DNA of 64,000 bases. It comes from Frateuria_A sp035944355. GTDB taxonomy: Bacteria > Pseudomonadota > Gammaproteobacteria > Xanthomonadales > Rhodanobacteraceae. How positions within the stretch are numbered: position 1 is the stretch's first letter; every line of letters begins with the position of its first letter. The stretch lies in NCBI RefSeq assembly GCF_035944355.1, contig NZ_DASZBH010000011.1:1-64000 (forward strand), in the 5' to 3' direction. A model generated the notes under the pieces. The model made no database searches, was not told where the DNA came from, and was given only the letters and a program-made list of their open reading frames with translations. Positions 41,171 to 48,801 of this stretch are shown piece after piece. A program made the position numbers and the translations under genes.

Positions 41171-42658
41171 TTAGGCGGTCTGCTTGCGCGGTCCCTTCAG
41201 CAGCGCCTGGCGCACGTGGTCGACCACCAGGTCGATCTCGGCGCTGGTCACTTCGAAGTGCGGGGTGAAGCGCAGCGAATTGACGCCGCCGTGGATCACC
41301 CCCACGCCGTGCTCGCGCATGTATTCCTCGGTCGAACCGGAGCCGTAGCACTTGAACTGCGGCGCCAGTTCGCAGGAGAACAGCAGGCCGGTGCCCTGCA
41401 CCTTGGTGATCAGCCCGCCCAGTTCGTCCTTGAGCTTGTTGAGCTTGGCCACGAACTCCTCGCCGCGGGCGCGGATGTTGGCGCGCACCTCGTCGGTAAG
41501 CAGCTCCAGCGTGGCCAGCGCCACGTCCAGCGCGCGCGGGTTGGTGGTCATGGTGTTGCCGTAGATGCCCTTGCGGTACAGGCCGGCGGCGCGGTCGCCC
41601 ACCGCCAGCACCGACAGCGGGTACTGGCCGGCGTTGAGCGCCTTGGAGAAGGTCTCCATGTCCGGCGGCGGCAGGTTCTCGAAGCCCGGGTAGTCGATGA
41701 TCGAGAGCACGCCGTGCGCGCGCAGGCCGGCCTGGATCGAATCGACCAGCAGCAGGGTGCCGTGCGCCGCGGTCAGCTCGCGCGCGGCCTTGTAGAACTC
41801 CGGCGTCACCGCGCGGCCCGGATCGCCTTCGCCCATCACCGGCTCCAGGAACATCGCCTCGATGAACCAGCCGTGCCGGTCGGCTTCGGCGAAGGCGGCT
41901 TGCAGCTGCGCCACGTCGTAGGGCGCCACGGTGATCAGCGTGTCCTCGTGACGGTAGCTGGCCAGGTGCTGCAGGTAGGTCTTGCGGCTGGAGTCCGAAT
42001 ACAGCGCCGGCTTGTCGGTGCGGCCGTGGAAGGCGCCGCGCACCGACAGGCGCTTGATCGTGCGGTTGGCATGGCGCCCGCCCGCGTCGGTCATCAGCTT
42101 GGCGTTGACGTCCGCGATGCGGCAGGCCAGGCCCACCGCTTCGGAACCGGAATTGAGGCACAGGTAGTGGTGGTAGGGGTTGCCGCCGCGGCTGCGGCCC
42201 AGTTCCTTTTCCATCGCCTGGGTGAAGCGCAGCTGCGAGACGCTGGGCGACATCACGTTGGCCATCACCTGCGGCGTGGCGAGCGCCTCGAGGATCGCCG
42301 GGTGGTTGTGGCCGAAGCCGAGCATGCCGTAGCCGCCGTTGTCGTGCAGCACCGCGCCCTTGAGCGTGACGATCCACGGGCCACGGGCCGCAGCCGGCAG
42401 GTACGGGTTGATCGCGTCGTCCGGGTAGAAGTTGACGTAGCCGGCCTGCGCCTTGGCCAGTTGCTCGGATTCGTCCAGCTTCAGGAAGTCGCCCAGATCC
42501 GCGCGCAGCTCGCGATGGCGCGCCAGCGCCTCGCCGATCGCCTGCACCAGCTCGGGCGAGCTGGCGGCCATGCGCTCGATGTGGGCGTCATCCAGCCCGA
42601 CGGTACGCGGCTTGCCGCCGAATTCGCGCAGTTCGCGCAGCTGATCGATCACACCCAT
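41171..42658 (-). CDS. Class III PLP-dependent aminotransferase, substrate unknown
   Basis: The 495-residue enzyme has the fold type I aminotransferase landmarks: LHDNGGYGMLGFGHNHPAIL, NSGSEAVGLACRIADVNAK (cofactor phosphate binding), AFHGRTDKPALYSDSSR, and the PLP-contacting Asp in LLLVDSIQAGLRAHG. The Schiff-base Lys lies in METFSKALNAGQYPLSVLAV, and the close is GVNSLRFTPHFEVT. In most relatives the cofactor Asp stands in DExQ; here it reads DSIQ. About 90 N-terminal residues precede the core, longer than in acetylornithine or GABA aminotransferases. That resembles lysine-6- or other omega-aminotransferases, but no exact assignment is possible. ATG at 42658 begins MGVIDQLRELREFG. It stands alone between psiF and the ABC operon. 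Confidence 0.85.
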   Translation of the reverse strand: MGVIDQLRELREFGGKPRTVGLDDAHIERMAASSPELVQAIGEALARHRELRADLGDFLKLDESEQLAKAQAGYVNFYPDDAINPYLPAAARGPWIVTLKGAVLHDNGGYGMLGFGHNHPAILEALATPQVMANVMSPSVSQLRFTQAMEKELGRSRGGNPYHHYLCLNSGSEAVGLACRIADVNAKLMTDAGGRHANRTIKRLSVRGAFHGRTDKPALYSDSSRKTYLQHLASYRHEDTLITVAPYDVAQLQAAFAEADRHGWFIEAMFLEPVMGEGDPGRAVTPEFYKAARELTAAHGTLLLVDSIQAGLRAHGVLSIIDYPGFENLPPPDMETFSKALNAGQYPLSVLAVGDRAAGLYRKGIYGNTMTTNPRALDVALATLELLTDEVRANIRARGEEFVAKLNKLKDELGGLITKVQGTGLLFSCELAPQFKCYGSGSTEEYMREHGVGVIHGGVNSLRFTPHFEVTSAEIDLVVDHVRQALLKGPRKQTA

Positions 42659-42925
42659 GGCGGTCCTCCTCGAATCCGGCCGGCGCCCAGGTGGCGTGGC
42701 CGACATGTGAATCGGGCACGTGCCGGGGGCGGCCCGTGCGGTTCTGCGGTGCCCGTCATGGCTTGCTGAAAAGCGCTTTGCGGGCGGGACGATAGGCCCA
42801 AGGATAGCGTGCCGCCCCGCCGCCCGTAACCCCGCATGACGGCTGTCACTTGCGCCGGCTGACGCCGCCCAATGGGCGTTGGCGCCCGCCGGGCCTACCG
42901 TTTGCGACACACAAGGGAGGCTCGC

Positions 42926-43852
42926 ATGGACATGTCTGCTACACCGGTCGCGCGGCTGCGGGGCGCGGCGAAACGCTACGGGACGCTGACCGCGCTGGAC
43001 GGGCTGGATCTTTCGCTGCACCGCGGCGAACTGCTCGCGCTGCTCGGGCCCAACGGCGCCGGCAAGACCACGGCCATCGGCCTGCTGCTGGGCCTGCATC
43101 GCGCGGACGCGGGGCAGGTCGAACTGTTCGGCCGCGATCCGCAGGAGCTCGCCGCCCGCCGCCACATCGGCGTGATGCTGCAGAACGCGTTGCTGCCGCT
43201 CACCCTGCGCGTGCGCGAACTGCTGCGGCTGACCGCCAGCTATTACCCGAACCCGCGCGTGCTGCAGGAAAGCGCCGAGCTGGCGGGCATCGGCGATCTG
43301 CTCGAGCGTCCCTACGGCAAGCTTTCCGGCGGCCAGCAGCGGCGCGTGCAGTTCGCGCTCGCGCTGTGCGGGCGGCCGCAACTGCTGTTCCTGGACGAGC
43401 CGACCGTGGGCATGGACATCCAAGCGCGCCAGGCATTGTGGGCGGCGATCCGGCGGCTGGTGGGCGAAGGCTGTTCGGTGCTGCTGACCACGCATTACCT
43501 GGAGGAAGCCGAGGCGCTGGCCACCCGCGTCTGCGTGATGGCGCACGGACGCGCGATCAACGAAGGCACGGTGGACGAGCTGCGCGCACGCGTGGCGATG
43601 CGCCGCGTCCGCTGCATCAGCACGCTCGATCCGCAGGTCGTGGGCGGCTGGCCGGAGGTGGCCGAGGTCCGCAGCGAGCACGGCCGCCTGCACGTGACCA
43701 CCGCCGCGGCCGAGGTCGTGGTGCTGCGCCTGCTGCAGAACGATGCCTACCTGCGCGAGCTGGAAGTGCAGCGCGCCGGGCTGGCCGAAGCGTTCACCGA
43801 ACTCACCCGCGATGCCGCCGAGGCATCGGACCACCAGCGCGAGGCCGCCTGA
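42926..43852 (+). CDS. ABC-2 type exporter, ATP-binding protein
   Basis: The 308-residue ATPase has Walker A LGPNGAGKTTAIG, Q-loop MLQNALLP, signature LSGGQQRRVQFALA, Walker B LLFLDEPTVGMD and the H-loop TTHYLEEAEAL. A DrrA/CcmA-like C-terminal extension covers residues ~220-308. It powers the membrane partner encoded 1 base downstream. ATG at 42926 has GGGAGG upstream. It heads a five-gene operon with two kinases and a response regulator. That arrangement is common for exporters that defend against, or respond to, membrane-active compounds. The cargo is unknown. Confidence 0.92.
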   Translation: MDMSATPVARLRGAAKRYGTLTALDGLDLSLHRGELLALLGPNGAGKTTAIGLLLGLHRADAGQVELFGRDPQELAARRHIGVMLQNALLPLTLRVRELLRLTASYYPNPRVLQESAELAGIGDLLERPYGKLSGGQQRRVQFALALCGRPQLLFLDEPTVGMDIQARQALWAAIRRLVGEGCSVLLTTHYLEEAEALATRVCVMAHGRAINEGTVDELRARVAMRRVRCISTLDPQVVGGWPEVAEVRSEHGRLHVTTAAAEVVVLRLLQNDAYLRELEVQRAGLAEAFTELTRDAAEASDHQREAA

Positions 43853-43853
43853 C

Positions 43854-44645
43854 ATGGACATCACCCTGCTTTCCCCGGAAGCCGCTGCCGACAACGGCAC
43901 GATGTCGCCCGGCCGCGTGCTGGGCGCCTACCTCGCCGAGGCGCGCAGCGAATGCCTGCGCTACCTGCGCGCGCCGGGCTTCATGCTGCCGATCACCCTG
44001 TTCCCCGGCATGTTCTACCTGGTCTTCGGCGTGCTGATGGCCAGGAGCGGCGGCGCCGACGCCCCGCGCTACCTGCTGGCCAGCTACGCCAGCTTCGGGG
44101 TGATGAGCCCGGGCCTGTTCGGCTTCGGCGTGTCGCTGGCGATGGAACGCGATGGCGGCCTGCTCACGCTCAAGCGGGCGCTGCCGATGCCGCCGGGTGC
44201 CTACCTGCTGGGCAAGATGCTGATGGCGATGGCCGCGGCGGGATTCGTCGTGCTGTTGCTGCTGGCGCTCTCGCGACTGGCCCACGTGGCGCTTTCGCCG
44301 GGCCAGGCGGCCGCGTTGCTGGCCACCGGCGTGCTCGGCGTGCTGCCGTTCTGCGCGCTGGGCATGTTCGTCGGCACGCTGATCAAGGGGCAGGGCGCGC
44401 CGGGCCTGCTCAACCTCATCTATCTGCCGATGTCCTTCCTCTCCGGCCTGTGGTTCCCGCTGCCGATGCTGCCCAGGGCGCTGCAGCAGGCCGCGCCGAT
44501 GTGGCCGAGCTTCCATCTCGATCGCCTCGCGCTGGCGGCGGTCGGCATGCGCCAGGATGCGCTGCTGCCGCACGTGCTGGTGCTGCTGGGCTTCACCGTT
44601 GCCTTCCTGCTGCTTGCGGCACGCCGGTTGCGCCGCTTCGGTTGA
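43854..44645 (+). CDS. ABC-2 type exporter, permease
   Basis: The 263-residue membrane protein has six predicted helices: FMLPITLFPGMFYLVFGVLM, YASFGVMSPGLFGFGVSLAM, MLMAMAAAGFVVLLLLAL, ALLATGVLGVLPFCALGMFV, LIYLPMSFLSGLWFPLPML and VLVLLGFTVAFLLLAARRL. The GLLTLKRALPMPPGAYLLGK segment is the usual cytoplasmic coupling region of ABC-2 permeases. Residues 1-35 are cytoplasmic. It forms the channel with the ATPase encoded directly upstream; two half-permeases would make the exporter. Confidence 0.9.
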   Translation: MDITLLSPEAAADNGTMSPGRVLGAYLAEARSECLRYLRAPGFMLPITLFPGMFYLVFGVLMARSGGADAPRYLLASYASFGVMSPGLFGFGVSLAMERDGGLLTLKRALPMPPGAYLLGKMLMAMAAAGFVVLLLLALSRLAHVALSPGQAAALLATGVLGVLPFCALGMFVGTLIKGQGAPGLLNLIYLPMSFLSGLWFPLPMLPRALQQAAPMWPSFHLDRLALAAVGMRQDALLPHVLVLLGFTVAFLLLAARRLRRFG

Positions 44646-44651
44646 AGTAGC

Positions 44652-45872
44652 ATGGTCGCGATCCGCAACATGGACTCAGGTCCGATGAACCGCTTCATTG
44701 CCTGGCTTTCGCCGCAGCCCGGATCGCGCGTCAGCGAGATACAGCAGCAGGGCAAGTCGCCCTGGGCCGAGTCCGTGCACCTGCTGTGGTCGGCCTGGGT
44801 GTTCATCACGCCCTTGTTCGACCACGGCTACAGCTGGCACTGGGCGCTGCTGACGCTGCTGACCTATCCGGTGTTCGTGCTGCTGTTCGCCAAGTCCATG
44901 CTGGTCTCGCGCAGCGCCTCGCCGCGCTACGGCATGGGCCTGGCGATGTTCGGCATCGCGCTGACGCCCTTCTACTCGGGCAGCGTGAGCTACTTCATCT
45001 ATGGCTGCGTGTCCTGCAGCCTGAGCAGCCGCCGCCTTGCGCCGTTCCTGCTGCGCCTGCTGTGCCTGAACGCGCTGTTCGTGCTGATCGCCTGGCAGGC
45101 CGGATACCCGTGGCAGGCGCTGGTGGCGTTCCCGTTCATGACGGTGACGATCGGCCTGGTCACGCACGTGGAGCGGATCGCGCACGAGAAGGACGCCGCC
45201 CTGAAGCTGTCGCACGACGAGGTGCGCCGGCTCGCCGCCACCGCCGAGCGCGAGCGTATCGGCCGCGACCTGCACGACCTGCTCGGCCACACGCTGTCGC
45301 TGATCACCCTGAAGCTGGAACTTTCGCGCAAGCTGTTCGACCGCGACACCGAGGCGGCCCGGCGCGAAGTGGCCGAGGCCGAGAAAGTGGCCCGCCACGC
45401 GCTGGCCGAAGTGCGCTGTGCGGTCACCGGCATCCGTGCCACCGACCTGGCGGCGGAGCTCGCCTCGGCGCGATTGCTGCTGGAGTCCTCCGCCGTGCAC
45501 CTGGACTACGGGCAGCCGCCGTGCATGCCGGTGGAAATCGAGCGCGCCCTGGCGTTGGTGCTGCGCGAGGCGGCCACCAACATCGCGCGACACGCCGCGG
45601 CCACGCAGGCCCAGGTGTCCTTCGAGGTCATCGACGGCGGCCTGTGCCTGACCATCGCCGACAATGGCTGCGGCGGCGTGGAGGAAGAGGGCAACGGCCT
45701 GACCGGCATGCGCGAGCGGGCGCGTGCGCTGGAGGGCCACCTGCAGATCCACTCCAGGCGTGGGCACGGCACGCGCCTGCGCGTGGTGGTGCCGCTGCCT
45801 GCTCCGGCGCCGGTCCCCGCGCCGGCTGCGCTCGTGCAGGCGGCCCCCTGGACCGCACAGGCGCAGCCATGA
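44652..45872 (+). CDS. DesK-type sensor histidine kinase (first of two)
   Basis: A 406-residue HisKA_3 kinase. Residues ~38-165 form about five membrane helices with little outside the membrane, as in DesK. The dimerisation/phospho-acceptor helix reads ERERIGRDLHDLLGHTLSLI with its active His. The ATPase domain shows LREAATNIARHA (N-box) and IADNGCGGVEEEGNGLTGMR (G-boxes). A Pro/Ala-rich tail of about 30 residues ends the protein. It overlaps the second kinase gene by ATGA. The likely signal is a membrane property or a membrane-bound drug. The start could also be at an internal Met (residue 7 or 12). Confidence 0.9.
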   Translation: MVAIRNMDSGPMNRFIAWLSPQPGSRVSEIQQQGKSPWAESVHLLWSAWVFITPLFDHGYSWHWALLTLLTYPVFVLLFAKSMLVSRSASPRYGMGLAMFGIALTPFYSGSVSYFIYGCVSCSLSSRRLAPFLLRLLCLNALFVLIAWQAGYPWQALVAFPFMTVTIGLVTHVERIAHEKDAALKLSHDEVRRLAATAERERIGRDLHDLLGHTLSLITLKLELSRKLFDRDTEAARREVAEAEKVARHALAEVRCAVTGIRATDLAAELASARLLLESSAVHLDYGQPPCMPVEIERALALVLREAATNIARHAAATQAQVSFEVIDGGLCLTIADNGCGGVEEEGNGLTGMRERARALEGHLQIHSRRGHGTRLRVVVPLPAPAPVPAPAALVQAAPWTAQAQP

Positions 45873-47032
45873 TGCGGTTGTTCGCGCCGCGCGCCGATTC
45901 GCTGCTCGGCCAGCTGCGCTCGCCGCTGTACATGCGCTGGCAGGCGGGCCTGTCGTTGTTCGCGTTGGTGGCGGTGTTCCAGGGGCCGCTGACCCTGCCG
46001 CACGCCACCGGGTGGGTGCTGCCCACGCTGCTCGCGGTACCGCTGTTCGTCTATTTCTACTTGCGCGTCTACCTCGGGCCGCTGCGGCGCCTGGAAGGGT
46101 ACGTGGCCGGCATGGCGGGGACCGGCCTGGCGCTGTGGCTGGCCAACCCGTTCGGTTTCGTACTGCTGTTGCTGAGCGCCGTGGTGCTCGCCTTCTCGCC
46201 GTCCTGGCGGCGCTGGCTGGCGGGCGTGGCGGTGATGGGCATGCTCGCGCTGGGCAAGGCCTGGCTGTACGGCGATACGCTGAGCACCGCCCTGTGGGTG
46301 GTGATGGCGGGGCTGTTCGGCGGCTTCAGCAACGTGGCCTACATGTATAGCGTGCGCAAGGACGCCGAGCTGCGTCTCTCGCAGGCCGACGTGCGGCGGC
46401 TGGCCACGCTGGCCGAGCGCGAGCGCATCGGCCGCGACCTGCACGACCTGCTGGGGCATACGCTGTCGCTGGTGGCGCTGAAGTCCGAGCTGGCCAGGCG
46501 CCTGGCGCTGGCCGAGCCTGCGCGCGCGCAGCGCGAGATGGAGGAAGTCGAGCGCGTCGCGCGCCATGCGCTGACCGAGGTGCGCGCCGCGGTGACCGGC
46601 ATGCGCCGCAGCGACCTGGCGGCCGAACTGGTTTCGGCGCGGCTGATGCTGGAAGCCAGTGGCGTCGCGCTGGAGGGAGAGCTTCCGGCACGCACGGATC
46701 TGCCCGAGCACATCGAGGCTCCGCTCGCGCTGGTGCTGCGCGAAGCCGTCACCAACATCCACCGCCACGCGCGCGCCAGCCGCGCCCGCGTGGCCATCGC
46801 CATCGGGGACCACGGGATCGACATGCAGATCGGCGACAACGGACGCGGCGGGCTGGCCGCCCATGGCAACGGCGTGAGCGGCATGCGCGAGCGCGTGCGC
46901 GCCCTGGGCGGCACGCTGTCGATCGATTCGCCGCTGCGGCGCGGCACCGTGCTTTCCCTGCACGTGCCGCTGCCGCGTGCGCCGGTATCCGCGGCCGTCT
47001 CCGGCCTGCCCGTTGCCGGGAGCGCCGCATGA
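45869..47032 (+). CDS. DesK-type sensor histidine kinase (second of two)
   Basis: The 387-residue paralogue of the preceding kinase starts at the ATG that overlaps its stop. It has five or six membrane helices at residues ~25-155. It carries the same acceptor helix ERERIGRDLHDLLGHTLSLV and the ATPase motifs LREAVTNIHRHARASRARV and IGDNGRGGLAAHGNGVSGMR. The kinase cores of the two proteins are close, whereas the membrane parts differ, which suggests duplication followed by divergence of the sensing part. Both should signal to the single regulator encoded behind, whose gene overlaps by ATGA. Heterodimers are possible but unproven. Confidence 0.9.
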   Translation: MMRLFAPRADSLLGQLRSPLYMRWQAGLSLFALVAVFQGPLTLPHATGWVLPTLLAVPLFVYFYLRVYLGPLRRLEGYVAGMAGTGLALWLANPFGFVLLLLSAVVLAFSPSWRRWLAGVAVMGMLALGKAWLYGDTLSTALWVVMAGLFGGFSNVAYMYSVRKDAELRLSQADVRRLATLAERERIGRDLHDLLGHTLSLVALKSELARRLALAEPARAQREMEEVERVARHALTEVRAAVTGMRRSDLAAELVSARLMLEASGVALEGELPARTDLPEHIEAPLALVLREAVTNIHRHARASRARVAIAIGDHGIDMQIGDNGRGGLAAHGNGVSGMRERVRALGGTLSIDSPLRRGTVLSLHVPLPRAPVSAAVSGLPVAGSAA

Positions 47033-47631
47033 TCCGCGTGCTGCTGGCCGAAGACCAGGCGATGGTGCGCGGCGCACTCTCGGCGCTGCTCAACCTGGAA
47101 AGCGACATCGAGGTGCTCGGTTCGGCCGCCGACGGCGAGGCGGCCTGGCGCGACCTGCAGAAGTTCAAGCCCGACGTGCTGGTCACCGACATCGAGATGC
47201 CCGGGCTGACCGGGCTGGAGCTGGCCCAGCGCATCCAGCGCCACGAGCTGCCGATGAAGGTGATCATCGTGACCACCTTCGCCCGTCCCGGCTTTTTGCG
47301 CCGCGCGCTGGACGCGGGCGTCTCCGGCTACCTGCTCAAGGACGCGCCGGCGGAGAACCTGGCCGAGGCGCTGCGTACGGTGCACCGCGGCGGACGGGCG
47401 ATCGACCCGCAGCTCGCGCTCGAGGCCTGGACCGAGGCCGACCCGCTCAACGACCGCGAACGCCAGGTACTGCGGCTGGCCGGCGAGGGCCTCCCGGCCA
47501 GCGACATCGCCACGCGCCTGAACCTCTCGCACGGCACCGTGCGCAACTACCTGTCCGAGGCCATCGGCAAGCTCGGCGCGGGCAACCGCATCGAGGCGTT
47601 CCGCCTGGCGCGGCAGAAGGGTTGGCTGTAG
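47029..47631 (+). CDS. NarL/LuxR-family response regulator (DesR-like)
   Basis: The 200-residue regulator has a receiver domain (VLLAEDQAMVRGALSALL, phospho-acceptor Asp in VLVTDIEMPGLTG, Lys in YLLKDAP) and a LuxR-type helix-turn-helix (LNDRERQVLRLAGEGLPASD, IATRLNLSHGTVRNYLSEAI). It closely resembles DesR-type regulators that work with DesK-like kinases. The start overlaps the second kinase gene. It most likely activates its own operon, including the ABC exporter at 42926; no operator could be defined from sequence. Confidence 0.92.
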   Translation: MIRVLLAEDQAMVRGALSALLNLESDIEVLGSAADGEAAWRDLQKFKPDVLVTDIEMPGLTGLELAQRIQRHELPMKVIIVTTFARPGFLRRALDAGVSGYLLKDAPAENLAEALRTVHRGGRAIDPQLALEAWTEADPLNDRERQVLRLAGEGLPASDIATRLNLSHGTVRNYLSEAIGKLGAGNRIEAFRLARQKGWL

Positions 47632-47637
47632 CGCGGC

Positions 47638-48423
47638 CTACGCGGCCCAGCCAGGCGCGCGCTTGTCCAGGAACGCGCCCAGCCCTTCCTGGCCTTCGTC
47701 CGAAACGCGCAGCCGCGCGATCAGCTCGGCGTTCTCGGCGTCGAGCCGGCCGGCCCGCTCCTCGTCGATGCCGGCCATGCGCAGCGCCAGCCGCTTGGCT
47801 TCGCGCTGCGCCTGCGGGCCGGCCTTGGCCAGCAGCGCGAGGGTGAAGTCGACCGCTTCGTCCAGCGCCTCGGCAGGCACCACGCGGTGCAGCAGGCCGA
47901 TGCGGCCGGCCTCGGCGGCATCGAAAGTCTCGCCGGTGAGGAACAGCCGCCGTGCCTGGCGCACGCCGATGGCCGCCACCACGTAGGGCGAGATCACCGC
48001 TGGCACCAGGCCGAGCTTCACCTCGGTCAGGCCGAACCTGGCGTGCTCGGCGCCGATGGCGATGTCGCAGGCGGCGACCAGGCCCACGCCGCCGCCATAG
48101 GCGGCTCCGTTGACGCGGGCGATGGTCGGTTTCGGGACGAACTGCAGCGTTCGCACCAGCGCGGCCAGGCGCAGCGAGTCTTCGCGATTCTCCTGCTCGC
48201 TGGCGGCCGCCATGCCGCGCATCCAGTTCAGATCGGCGCCGGCGGAGAAGCTGGCGCCGGTGCCGGTAAGCACCAGCGCGCGCACGGCGCTGTCCTGGCC
48301 GGCGTCGACCAGGGCGGCGGTCAGTTCGGCGATCAGCGCGTCGTCGAAGGCGTTGTGCACGTCCGGGCGGTCGAGTGCGATCCGGCGGACGCCGTCGCGG
48401 TCGGTGACGAGAATGGCGGGCAT
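47638..48423 (-). CDS. liuC: Enoyl-CoA hydratase / methylglutaconyl-CoA hydratase
   Basis: The 261-residue crotonase-fold protein has the oxyanion-hole segments GTGASFSAGADLNWM and NGAAYGGGVGLVAACDIAIG, and the active-site Glu in FGLTEVKLGLVPAVISPYVV. The SAGADLNWM sequence is typical of methylglutaconyl-CoA hydratases in leucine catabolic clusters. Other leucine genes lie on the same strand nearby (51215, 57885), which supports that role; a general enoyl-CoA hydratase cannot be excluded. ATG at 48423 starts the conserved domain, preceded by AAGGAG. The gene converges on the ABC/kinase operon with only 6 bases between. Confidence 0.85.
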   Translation of the reverse strand: MPAILVTDRDGVRRIALDRPDVHNAFDDALIAELTAALVDAGQDSAVRALVLTGTGASFSAGADLNWMRGMAAASEQENREDSLRLAALVRTLQFVPKPTIARVNGAAYGGGVGLVAACDIAIGAEHARFGLTEVKLGLVPAVISPYVVAAIGVRQARRLFLTGETFDAAEAGRIGLLHRVVPAEALDEAVDFTLALLAKAGPQAQREAKRLALRMAGIDEERAGRLDAENAELIARLRVSDEGQEGLGAFLDKRAPGWAA

Positions 48424-48522
48424 GCCGGGCTCCTTGCGGAAAACGGGAAGTTTAGCGGGGTGGGGCGTGAGGGCAGGTCGCCCCTGCGACAAACCTGCCC
48501 TGTGCGCTACTCACCTTTGCCG

Positions 48523-48543
48523 TATAATGCGAACCATTCTTAT
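48523..48543 (+). promoter_or_regulatory. Fur-box-like operator overlapping the feo promoter
   Basis: The sequence TATAATGCGAACCATTCTTA resembles the Fur box (GATAATGATAATCATTATC), with both ATAATG and CATT half-sites. It also contains a TATAAT -10 hexamer at 48523-48528. Fur-Fe2+ binding here would block RNA polymerase, the usual control of ferrous iron uptake. It lies 16 bases before feoA. Confidence 0.65.
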
Positions 48544-48558
48544 TTCTTGCCTTCCATC

Positions 48559-48801
48559 GTGCGCCTCTCCGATTTGCCCAAAGGTTCGCCCGCCGTGGTC
48601 GATCGCGTGGACGACGCGCACGCCGACGATTCCATCGCGCAGCGCCTGCGCGACCTGGGCTTCGTCGATGGCGAGCCGGTGCGGGTGGTCGCCCGGGGGC
48701 CGCTGGGCGCCGATCCCTTGCTGATCCAGATCGGCTCGACCCGCTTCGCCCTGCGCCGCAGCGAAGCGGCGCGGGTGGTGGTGAAGGCGCAGGCCGCATG
48801 A
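48559..48801 (+). CDS. feoA: Ferrous iron transport protein A
   Basis: The 80-residue SH3-like protein reads MRLSDLPKGSPAVVDRVDDA, IAQRLRDLGFVDGEPVRVVA and LRRSEAARVVV, the common FeoA pattern. The start is GTG at 48559; no ATG is available in the right frame nearby and the ribosome binding site is weak. FeoA is thought to assist FeoB. Its stop overlaps the feoB start by 4 bases. Expression is probably iron-repressed through the Fur-like box just upstream. Confidence 0.92.
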   Translation: MRLSDLPKGSPAVVDRVDDAHADDSIAQRLRDLGFVDGEPVRVVARGPLGADPLLIQIGSTRFALRRSEAARVVVKAQAA

